In this document: one piece after another, positions 1 to 5,928 of the stretch
How the letters are laid out: the number at the start of each line of letters is the position of its first letter
How positions within the stretch are numbered: the first letter of the stretch is position 1
Source: Planctomycetaceae bacterium
GTDB lineage: Bacteria > Planctomycetota > Phycisphaerae > Phycisphaerales > SM1A02
NCBI GenBank assembly: GCA_947459855.1
Contig: CANHFL010000091.1
Span: 1-5,928 of the forward strand
DNA length: 5,928 nt
Reading direction: 5' to 3'
The notes under the pieces: model-generated
Databases searched by the model: none
Told to the model about the DNA's origin: nothing
Seen by the model: only the letters and a program-made list of their open reading frames with translations
Program-made: the position numbers and the translations under genes

Positions 1-539
1 CCCAGCGTGCGCACGCCGTCGCTCCACACCGTCTGGCCGCCGCCGGCGGGCTCGAAGTAGGCGGTGAAGTCGAGCACGCTTCCGGGCACCACGTCCGTGC
101 CGCCGTCGTCCAGCAACGAGACCTGGAAGCGGTAGCCCTCGCCGATCAGGCTCTTGAAGCGGCCGAGCTCCAGGTCCTGCGACGAGACGCGCCACGTGTG
201 GAACGGCTTCACTCCCGGGCGCTGCACCGTGCCGGCCGTGCCGGGCGGGTACGCGCTGATCACGAACGTTCCCTCGCGCCAGGTGGGCACGGGGTACGGC
301 CGCGCGAAGAGGTACGCCTCGATCACCATGCGGTCGGGCCGGCCGTTCGCGTCGGAGTCGGCGGGCTTCGGGCCGTAGAGGATGCTCAGCGCATTGAGCG
401 GGGCGTCGGCGGGCGGCGCCTCGCCGCGCCGCGCGGGCGGCGGCATGGGGCGGCCGTCGGAGGTTTCGCTGCTGACCGTCTGGCAGCCGGCAAGCGCCAG
501 CAAGGCGAGCGAGAGGATGGGATGTCGCGGGAACGTCAT
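1..539 (-). CDS. Predicted outer-membrane lipoprotein, secretin-coupled, function unknown (3' partial)
   Basis: This gene reads from ATG at 539-537 to the left edge with no stop, giving 179 complete codons. The product starts MTFPRHPILSLALLALAGC: a basic n-region, a hydrophobic stretch and the lipobox L16-A17-G18-C19, so Cys19 should be lipidated. Gln follows Cys19 rather than Asp, which fits outer-membrane sorting under the E. coli rule. Residues 20-47 are a Ser/Pro/Ala-rich tether. At 61-69, D-S-D-A-N-G-R-P-D has the D-x-D-x-N-G-x-x-D spacing of calcium-binding loops. The rest (70-179) alternates hydrophobic and polar residues as in a beta-sandwich (for example G-T-F-V-I-S-A-Y and F-Q-V-S-L-L-D-D), with W87, W116 and W172. 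I recognise no family. The start overlaps the secretin TGA as ATGA and lacks a strong Shine-Dalgarno sequence, so translation is probably coupled. The start choice is firm because it gives a complete lipoprotein signal. A role as pilotin or accessory protein of the secretin is inferred from position only. Confidence 0.88.
   Translation of the reverse strand, partial: MTFPRHPILSLALLALAGCQTVSSETSDGRPMPPPARRGEAPPADAPLNALSILYGPKPADSDANGRPDRMVIEAYLFARPYPVPTWREGTFVISAYPPGTAGTVQRPGVKPFHTWRVSSQDLELGRFKSLIGEGYRFQVSLLDDGGTDVVPGSVLDFTAYFEPAGGGQTVWSDGVRTL
483..539 (-). other. Lipoprotein signal peptide with lipobox
   Basis: This covers the first 19 codons of the lipoprotein gene. Arg5 and His6 form the basic n-region, residues 8-16 the hydrophobic core, and L-A-G-C the lipobox; signal peptidase II would cut before Cys19 (codon 485-483). 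The short, clean form is typical of lipoproteins and supports the ATG at 539-537 as the true start. Confidence 0.9.
536..539 (-). other. ATGA stop/start overlap coupling secretin and lipoprotein genes
   Basis: On the minus strand the four bases ATGA hold both the start of the lipoprotein gene and the TGA stop of the secretin gene. The bases just upstream are C- and A-rich with no good GGAGG-like site, so ribosomes finishing the secretin probably re-initiate here. This arrangement predicts one transcript and linked production of the two proteins. Confidence 0.9.
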
Positions 540-799
540 GGGGTGGTCTTCGCGGGTGGCGCAGGGGCGGGAGCCGGCCTCGGCTGGTCGAGCGTGGTGC
601 CCTTCTGCGGGTCCATCGGTGCGTCGCCGTCCACCGCGGGCGGCTCGCTCGGCGCGCCGATCGGGTCGACCAGCTCGCCCTTCTCGTTGAAGCGGCCCTG
701 CATGCCCTTCAGCTCGGCCTTGCGGATCTGCTCCTTCAGGCCGGGCTGCAGCGTCAGGCGGTCGATCGCGTCGGTCGTGGCGTCCTTCACGGCGCCCGG
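536..799 (-). other. C-terminal tail of the secretin, charged then Pro/Ala-rich
   Basis: This covers residues 1697-1783, after the last core strand. The first part is charged and probably helical (A-I-D-R-L-T-L-Q-P-G-L-K-E-Q-I-R-K-A-E). A short polar segment, N-E-K-G-E-L-V-D-P-I-G, follows, then a low-complexity end rich in Pro, Ala, Asp and Lys. In GspD/PulD-type secretins an S-domain after the core binds the pilotin lipoprotein. No S-domain is recognised here, but S-domains are short and poorly conserved, so the helical part could play that role. The Pro/Ala end is probably disordered. The assignment is compositional only. Confidence 0.6.
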
Positions 800-3700
800 C
801 GTGCGGATCACGTGCGGGCGCAGCACGATCAGCAGCTCGGTCTTGATCATCGCCTCGCTCTTCTGGCGGAAGGCCAGGCCGACGATCGGGATGTCGCCCA
901 GCAGCGGGATCTTGCGGTCCGTGCGCTCGTAGCGGTCGTTGATCAGGCCGCCGATCACGATCGTCTCGCCGTCCTTCACGGTGACCGTGGTGGTGGCGCG
1001 GCGGCGCTCGATGATCGGGCTGCGGAACGTCTCCGAGATGTCGGTCGTCTGCTGCGACAGGCGGCTGATCTCGGGCTCGACGTTGATCTTCACGAAGCCA
1101 TCCGGGTTGATGGACGGCGTGACCTCCAGGATGACGCCGACCTCCTCGGGACGCACGGCGCTCTGCTGGCCGGCGGCACTGACGGTGACGGCGTCGGGTA
1201 CGCGGATCGTCTGGCCAACCTGGATGCGTCCCAGGGTGTTGTTGGCCACCATCACGCTGGGGTTCGAGAGCAGCTGCACGCGGTTCTGCGAGGCCAGCGC
1301 GTTGATCAGCAGGTCGAAGTCCGGGCCGCCGACCGCGACGTTGGGTACGCCCAGCCCGCTGAAGAGTGCCGGCGCCAGGCCGATGAGTCCGGGCGGCTTG
1401 GGCTGCAGGGGCCCGAACGGACCCTTGTTCAGGCCGAAGCCGCCGGCGCCGTAGTAGCCGTCGCCGATCTTGACGCGCGCGAACTCCAGCCCCAGCTCCT
1501 CGGTGTTGTCCAGCGTGACCTCGGCCAGCATCACCTGGATGAGCACCTGCGGCGGGTCGACGTCCAGCTCGCGAAGGACGCCCTTCAGCTTCTCGACGTA
1601 GAGCGGGCTGCCCGTGAGCAGCACCGAGTTCGACTTCTTGTCGCCCACCACCGTGACCTGCGCGTCCAGCAGGCGGCCGGCCACGGCCTGGCGGTTGTTG
1701 CCGTAGGCCTCCAGCAGGCGCTGGCGCTCGCCGTCGGCGAACTTGCTGAGCGTGCCGGCGACCTCGGTCGCGTCCGCGTTCTTCAGGCGGTAGATGTGCT
1801 GCTCGCGGCTGCCGACCTGCTCGGTGTCCAGCTCCTTGACCACCTTGTCCACGGCGTTCAGGTAGTTGGCGGTGCCGCTCACCAGCAGGCTGTTGGTGCG
1901 CGGGTCGATGGTGATCGCGAGCTCCTGCTTCGCGTCGGGCACCGTGTTCAGCTCGAGGCCCGCGATGGTGGTGCCGCGGCCCGCGTTCTCGGGGGCGGTG
2001 GCGCCGCTGCCGGGCGTGCCGTCGCCGCCCGTCGCGCCGCCGTCGCGCGGCTTCAGCACGTACAGGTTGCCCTGCTTTCGCAGGCGGAAGAGCTCGTTCA
2101 GGATCTCCAGGACGCTCTCGGCCTCGGCGTGCGCCAGGCGGATGACGCGCACGTTCTGGGCGGACGTGTCGTCCTTGTCCAGGTCGGCGATCATCTTCTC
2201 GACCAGCGCCATCGCCTCCTTCGGCGCGCGCACGATCACCGTGTTCGACCGGATGTCGGGCGTCAGGCTGATCGACTGGCGCACGGCCGCGTTGATCTCC
2301 ATCTCGGCGGCCTCGGCGTCGACGCCCGGGATCTGCTTCAGGTAGCGCACCACCGTCGCCTGCTGGCCGCCGCGCGCGCCCAGCGAGTTGCCGCTCAGGA
2401 CGCTGTCGATCAGGCTGATGAGCTCCAGCACGTTGGCAGCCTTCAGCGGGACGTACTTGATCTCGACGACCTCCTGCGGCTTCGCGCTCTCCAGGTCCGC
2501 GACCAGTTTCTTGAGCGAGGTGACGTCGGCCATCGCGCCGCTCAGGATCACCGAGTTGGTGCGGTTGTCGGCGATCGCGCGCACGCTGTCGTTGCCGCGG
2601 CGGCGGTTCTCCTCGCGCACGTACATCGTGTCCAGCAGCCCCACCACGTCGGTGGCGCGGCTCTTCCTCAGCTGCACGATCTCGAAGTCGCGGCCGGCCA
2701 CGCTGTCCTGGCCGGCGGACTTCAGGCTGTCGATCAGCTGCCTGATGATCTCGACGTTCTCGGGGCTCGCGGCCACGATCAGCGTGTTGGTGGCCAGGTC
2801 GCTCTCGATCGAGATGCGGTCGCTCGGCTTCGCGGTCTCGCCAAGCGTCTGCATGCGCTCGCGCATGACGGTCTGCAGGCGCGGCGCGATCGTCTCGACG
2901 CGCACGCCCTGCACGGGGATGACCGTCAGCGCGACGGCCGGGTCGGTGGGCTGCTCCTCGATGCGCGCGACGAGCGCCTTGATGTCGTCGAAGTCCGCCT
3001 GCGTGGCGGCGATGAGCAGGCAGTTCGAGCGCGGGTCGGTCATGACCAGCGGGCGCGCGCGCTTGGAGACGGTCTGCGGCATGTCCGCGTAGCGGCGCTC
3101 CATGATCTGGTTCACGGCGCTCGCCACGCGCTCCAGGTTGCCCCGCTTCATAGGCAGCACGTGGAGCGGCGCGACCTCGGTGCGCTCCAGGCTGTCCAGC
3201 TGCGACACGATGCCCTTGATGACGTCGAACGCGTCGGCGCCGCCGGAGACCAGCAGCGTGTTCGCGCGCTCGTCGGCCAGCACGGTGACCTTCTGCAGGT
3301 CCGCGGCGCGCGGCTCGGCGGCCTTCAGGCGGTCCAGGCGGCTGTCCATCAGCTGCTGCACCAGCGGCGCCAGGCGCGTGGCGCTGGCGTGGGTCAGCTG
3401 GATGAGCTTCAGCTCGCGCAGGTCGGCGGGCACCTCGCGGTCCAGCTGCTTCAGGAGTTCCTCCAGGATGCCGAAGCTGCGGTTGGACGTGCTGACCACC
3501 AGGCTGTTGGTGCGCTCGTCGGGCAGGATGCGCACCTTGTCCTCGGCGCGGATCGCCTTGGCCTGCGCCTGCTGGTCGAAGAACTGCGTCAGGCGCTGCG
3601 AGACGGCCGTGGCGCCGGCGCGGGCCAGCGGGTAGCTGCGCACGCTTGCCGCGGGCGACGCGGCCTCGACGTCGAGCAGGCGGACCAGCTCGCGCACGAT

Positions 3701-5928
3701 CTCGACGTTCGCGGGCGTCGAGACCACGATCAGCGCGTTCATGCCGTCCTCGGCGCGGATCAGCGTGCGGTTCATCGGCGCAAACACGTCGCTCTCGATG
3801 ACGCCGGGCTGGCCGTTGGCCTGCGCGGCCACCATGCGCAGGCGCGCGACCTGCTTCTGCATCGGGCCCGCCACCGCGGGCGTCGCCTGGCCCTGCACCA
3901 GCACGGCATCCAGCGTGGCGGCCAGGTCCTTGGCGTCGGCGTACTTCAGCGTGATGAGGTGCGGCTCGACGGTTCCCATCTGCTTGGCGCTGTCCAGCCG
4001 CTGCTGCATGGCCTCGACCAGCGCGACGGACTCGTCGCGGCCGGCCACGACCACGGTGTTCGTGCGGTCGATCACCGTGATGGCGACGCTGTCGACCAAG
4101 CCCTTGCCGACGTCGCCCTGCGGCACGCCCTCGAGCGCGGTGCCGGGCACCTTGCCGAGCGCCTTGCCCTGCTGGAACAGCTCGCGCACGACGCGCGCGA
4201 ACTCCGCGGCCTCGATGTTCTCGAGCGGCAGGATGCGCATCGTGACGGCGTCCGTCAGCGGGACGTCGTCCAGCATCGCGACCAGCTCCTTGGCGGCCTC
4301 GACGTTCTCCGACGCGCCGCTCACCAGGATCGCGTTGGTCTTCTCGTCCGCCTGCAGGCGGATCGGCTTGGTCAGGTCCAGCGTGACGTCCGGCGTCAGC
4401 ACGCCGGGGCGCTTCACGCGCAGCCGGCGAACCTGCTCCTGCAGGGCCTTCGCCAGCGCGTTGGATCCCGGTGCGGCCGCGGAGTCCAGCATCTTCTGCA
4501 GCGACGCCGCCACCGACGTGGCCGACGCGTGCTTCAGGCGCACCAGCTCGCCCTCGGCCTGCGCCCACGTGGGCTCGGTGTCGATGCCCTTCACAAGGTC
4601 CTCGACGATCGCGCGGTCCTCGGGCAGCGCGGCGATCGCCAGCGCGTTGCGGCCGGGCACGGCGAAGACCTTCACCGCGCCGCGCACGACGCGGCCGCGC
4701 GGGTCGGTGGCGCCGGCCGCGGTCAGGCCCAGGCCGTTCACGGTCTGCGCGGCGGCCTCGGCGCCCAGGTGCTTGAGCTCAAGCATGAAGAGGCCGCCGG
4801 TCGCCTCGGGCCGCATGGCCTGCAGTTCGTCGGCCAGCTTCGAGAGCTGTTCCCAATCGCGGTCCTCGGCGCGCACGATGATGGTGCGGCTGGTCTCGTC
4901 GGGAACCATGCGCGGGGCGCGGATGCCCTTCTGCGCGGTGTCGGCGCCGAAGACGGACTTCAGCGCGTTGGCCAGCTGCGTGGGGCTCTGGCCCTCGCGC
5001 ACCTTGATGATGCGAGGCGCGGGCAGCTCGGCCACGTCGGCGCCGTCCAGCTGCTTCACGATCGCCTCGATCTTCAGCAGGTTCTGGCGGCTGGCGCTCA
5101 CGATCACGGTGTTCGTGACGCTGTCGGCGACGGCGCTCACCCAGTTGGCGCCCTTCACCAGCGAGGTCGGCGCCTGGCGCAGCGGGCGGCCGTCCGGGCC
5201 CACGCCCGCGGCCTGCTGGCGCTCCTGCGCGTCGCCCTTGAAGGCGGTGTTGATGGCAGCGGCCACGCTCTGGCTCTGCGCGTTGTGCAGCGCGAAGACG
5301 CGCAGCTGCAGGCTGCTGTCGTAGTCCTCGCTGTCCAGCTTCGCGATCATCGCGCGCAGGGCGTCCAGCTCCTCCTTGGGCGAGCTGATCACCAGGCTGT
5401 TGGTGGCGGTGTCGGCCACGATGCGCACCGCGCGGCGCGAGGGGGTCTCGGCGTCCACGGCGTCGGGGCCGTAGAAGTACTGGAGCGCTTCGCGCACCTT
5501 GCCGGGCTCGGCGTGCTTCAGCGCCACGAATTCCGTGACGCGCGCGATCTCGGCCGGCTTGTCGAGCTCCTTCAGCAGGCTCTCGGCGGTGGCCAGCTGC
5601 TCGGGGCTGCCGGCGACCAGCACGCGGTTGTTGGTGCGGTCGGTGTCCAGGCGTACGGGCGCGGCGTCGCCGCGCTGGGCCAGCAGCTGGCGCAGCGTCC
5701 AGATCACCTCGTCGGCCAGCGCGTGCTGCAGGGTGAACGACTTCACCTGCACGTCGTTCGCGGGCGCGGCGGTGTCCAGGCGCTTGACCAGGTCTTGCAC
5801 CTCCTGCTGCACGGCAGGCAGCGCAGTGACCATCAGCGTGTTGGTGCGCTCGTCGCTGCTGAACTGCGGCGCGCCCTGGGGGCCCATGCCGCGGCGGCTT
5901 CCGAAGAGCTGCTGCAGCGTGGTGGCCA
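536..5928 (-). CDS. Giant secretin-family outer-membrane channel protein with at least 16 tandem N-terminal modules (5' partial)
   Basis: Secretins form multimeric outer-membrane channels for type II/III secretion, type IV pili or phage export; the N-modules stack as periplasmic rings. Numbering here starts at the Met at 5887, but this is not the true start: 13 further in-frame sense codons continue the first module up to 5928, so the N-terminus (signal peptide, perhaps an N0 domain) is missing. Residues 1-1442 are a run of secretin_N/NolW-like modules, each ending in a D-x-R-T-N-S-L-L-V-S-like strand followed by a helix closing in L-D. Residues 1447-1696 are the secretin core, with LLSNPSVMVANN (1539-1550), VKDGETIVIGGLI (1637-1649), IPLLGDIPIVGLAF (1660-1673) and TELLIVLRPHVI (1683-1694). 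A charged, then Pro/Ala-rich tail ends at TGA (538-536). GspD proteins are usually about 600-750 residues; at least 1796 are encoded here. There is one cysteine (956). The gene overlaps the downstream lipoprotein gene. Secretin family is near certain; the specific system (T2SS, pilus or other) cannot be decided. Confidence 0.96.
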   Translation of the reverse strand, partial: ATTLQQLFGSRRGMGPQGAPQFSSDERTNTLMVTALPAVQQEVQDLVKRLDTAAPANDVQVKSFTLQHALADEVIWTLRQLLAQRGDAAPVRLDTDRTNNRVLVAGSPEQLATAESLLKELDKPAEIARVTEFVALKHAEPGKVREALQYFYGPDAVDAETPSRRAVRIVADTATNSLVISSPKEELDALRAMIAKLDSEDYDSSLQLRVFALHNAQSQSVAAAINTAFKGDAQERQQAAGVGPDGRPLRQAPTSLVKGANWVSAVADSVTNTVIVSASRQNLLKIEAIVKQLDGADVAELPAPRIIKVREGQSPTQLANALKSVFGADTAQKGIRAPRMVPDETSRTIIVRAEDRDWEQLSKLADELQAMRPEATGGLFMLELKHLGAEAAAQTVNGLGLTAAGATDPRGRVVRGAVKVFAVPGRNALAIAALPEDRAIVEDLVKGIDTEPTWAQAEGELVRLKHASATSVAASLQKMLDSAAAPGSNALAKALQEQVRRLRVKRPGVLTPDVTLDLTKPIRLQADEKTNAILVSGASENVEAAKELVAMLDDVPLTDAVTMRILPLENIEAAEFARVVRELFQQGKALGKVPGTALEGVPQGDVGKGLVDSVAITVIDRTNTVVVAGRDESVALVEAMQQRLDSAKQMGTVEPHLITLKYADAKDLAATLDAVLVQGQATPAVAGPMQKQVARLRMVAAQANGQPGVIESDVFAPMNRTLIRAEDGMNALIVVSTPANVEIVRELVRLLDVEAASPAASVRSYPLARAGATAVSQRLTQFFDQQAQAKAIRAEDKVRILPDERTNSLVVSTSNRSFGILEELLKQLDREVPADLRELKLIQLTHASATRLAPLVQQLMDSRLDRLKAAEPRAADLQKVTVLADERANTLLVSGGADAFDVIKGIVSQLDSLERTEVAPLHVLPMKRGNLERVASAVNQIMERRYADMPQTVSKRARPLVMTDPRSNCLLIAATQADFDDIKALVARIEEQPTDPAVALTVIPVQGVRVETIAPRLQTVMRERMQTLGETAKPSDRISIESDLATNTLIVAASPENVEIIRQLIDSLKSAGQDSVAGRDFEIVQLRKSRATDVVGLLDTMYVREENRRRGNDSVRAIADNRTNSVILSGAMADVTSLKKLVADLESAKPQEVVEIKYVPLKAANVLELISLIDSVLSGNSLGARGGQQATVVRYLKQIPGVDAEAAEMEINAAVRQSISLTPDIRSNTVIVRAPKEAMALVEKMIADLDKDDTSAQNVRVIRLAHAEAESVLEILNELFRLRKQGNLYVLKPRDGGATGGDGTPGSGATAPENAGRGTTIAGLELNTVPDAKQELAITIDPRTNSLLVSGTANYLNAVDKVVKELDTEQVGSREQHIYRLKNADATEVAGTLSKFADGERQRLLEAYGNNRQAVAGRLLDAQVTVVGDKKSNSVLLTGSPLYVEKLKGVLRELDVDPPQVLIQVMLAEVTLDNTEELGLEFARVKIGDGYYGAGGFGLNKGPFGPLQPKPPGLIGLAPALFSGLGVPNVAVGGPDFDLLINALASQNRVQLLSNPSVMVANNTLGRIQVGQTIRVPDAVTVSAAGQQSAVRPEEVGVILEVTPSINPDGFVKINVEPEISRLSQQTTDISETFRSPIIERRRATTTVTVKDGETIVIGGLINDRYERTDRKIPLLGDIPIVGLAFRQKSEAMIKTELLIVLRPHVIRTPGAVKDATTDAIDRLTLQPGLKEQIRKAELKGMQGRFNEKGELVDPIGAPSEPPAVDGDAPMDPQKGTTLDQPRPAPAPAPPAKTTP
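800..1549 (-). other. Secretin channel core domain (beta-barrel and gate)
   Basis: This covers residues 1447-1696 of the giant protein, numbered from the Met at 5887. It opens with V-L-I-Q-V-M-L-A-E-V, the classical start of the secretin domain just after the last N-module. Residues 1471-1520 are a Gly/Pro-rich stretch at a place where secretins vary in loop length and where gate elements often lie. The conserved blocks follow in the usual order: F-D-L-L-I-N-A-L with L-L-S-N-P-S (nt 1273-1238 for the latter block), V-G-Q at 1557-1559, the V-K-D-G-E-T-I-V-I-G-G-L strand pair (979-941), L-G-D-I-P-I-V-G (within 910-869) and the final E-L-L-I-V-L-R-P strand (841-806). About 250 residues is a normal size for a secretin core, so the channel looks complete and functional; only the periplasmic part is enlarged. 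Confidence 0.95.
1562..5928 (-). repeat. Tandem array of 17 secretin N-terminal (NolW-like) modules, first one partial
   Basis: These are protein-level repeats, parsed by eye from the recurring pattern: a strand like V-x-P-L-x-H-A, a helix with x-x-V-A-x-x-L, a variable loop, a strand like V-x-I-x-x-D-x-R-T-N-S-L-L-V-S, and a helix ending in L-V-x-x-L-D. Approximate nucleotide spans are: 1 (partial) 5928-5774; 2 5752-5561; 3 5539-5333; 4 5305-5045; 5 5017-4820; 6 4795-4580; 7 4552-4268; 8 4249-3992; 9 3967-3671; 10 3649-3440; 11 3415-3194; 12 3178-2957; 13 2935-2720; 14 2689-2489; 15 2470-2177; 16 2155-1826; 17 1804-1562. The mean period is about 88 codons. Copies are strongly diverged, which points to old duplications under selection for fold rather than recent expansion. 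Modules 4, 7, 8, 9, 15, 16 and 17 carry long loops between helix and second strand. Modules 5 and 6 have lost the T-N signature. Module 17 runs straight into the channel core, the position of N3 in GspD. Boundaries are accurate to a few residues. Confidence 0.9.
1967..2047 (-). other. Gly/Thr/Pro-rich flexible linker inside module 16
   Basis: Residues 1281-1307 interrupt module 16 between its first helix (E-I-L-N-E-L-F-R-L-R) and its T-N-S-L-L-V-S strand. The segment is dominated by Gly, Ala, Thr and Pro with no hydrophobic residues to pack, so it is most likely a disordered loop. In multi-domain secretins, long loops in the module next to N3 often project into the channel lumen or fold as a constriction; that role here is inferred. 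Confidence 0.6.

Noticed and set aside
536..600. Terminator or promoter between the two genes
   Set aside because: The genes overlap by four bases and no hairpin followed by a T-run, or promoter-like AT-rich element, is visible.
198..932. Plus-strand open frame of 244 codons spanning the ends of both genes
   Set aside because: It is antisense to a clear lipoprotein signal peptide, the gene overlap and the conserved end of the secretin core. Its Arg/Gly/Ala-rich product has no recognisable features.
939..3635. Further plus-strand open frames (939-1454, 1866-2345, 2388-3092, 3102-3635)
   Set aside because: All lie opposite the secretin coding sequence, have Ser/Arg-rich compositions and no motif; they reflect the scarcity of stop codons in GC-rich DNA.
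3741..5324. Long plus-strand open frame (527 codons) opposite the secretin gene
   Set aside because: The product is rich in Ser, Ala, Arg and Thr with no domain, the usual result of reading the antisense of a GC-rich gene. The minus strand here encodes clearly conserved modules.
536..5887. Taking the Met at 5887 as the true start of the secretin
   Set aside because: It lies mid-module, has no signal peptide, and the same frame continues with module-like sequence to the window edge.
1562..5928. Reading the repeats as a recent tandem expansion or assembly artefact
   Set aside because: The modules differ strongly in sequence and loop length, with no long identical DNA stretches noticed, so they are old copies rather than a collapsed or duplicated assembly.

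Overview
The window is 5.9 kb of very GC-rich DNA, with strong G/C preference at third codon positions. It holds two genes, both on the minus strand, and both run off an edge of the window. No RNA gene, mobile element, CRISPR array or intergenic region was found, and coding density is essentially 100 percent.

The dominant gene (5928 down to 536) encodes a giant secretin-family protein. Its C-terminal part is a recognisable secretin channel core of the GspD/PilQ/type II-III secretion superfamily. In front of it lie at least 16 complete tandem copies of the secretin N-terminal (NolW-like) periplasmic module, plus a 17th cut by the window edge. Ordinary secretins carry about two to four periplasmic domains, so this stack is very unusual. 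The reading frame stays open to the last base of the window, so the true start, signal peptide and any further modules lie outside.

The second gene (539 down to 1) starts inside the stop codon of the secretin gene (ATGA overlap). It encodes a lipoprotein with a clear lipobox, a Pro/Ala-rich linker, a possible calcium-binding Asp/Asn loop and a beta-rich domain cut by the left edge. The overlap implies one transcript and coupled translation. An outer-membrane lipoprotein made directly after a secretin is a natural candidate for a partner (pilotin-like or accessory), although no pilotin family is recognised.

The organism is a high-GC diderm bacterium. Very long multi-module secretins and the overall style suggest Planctomycetota (possibly Phycisphaerae), but this is a low-confidence inference from general knowledge. 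The most interesting content is the oversized, repeat-built secretin and its unrecognised coupled lipoprotein.
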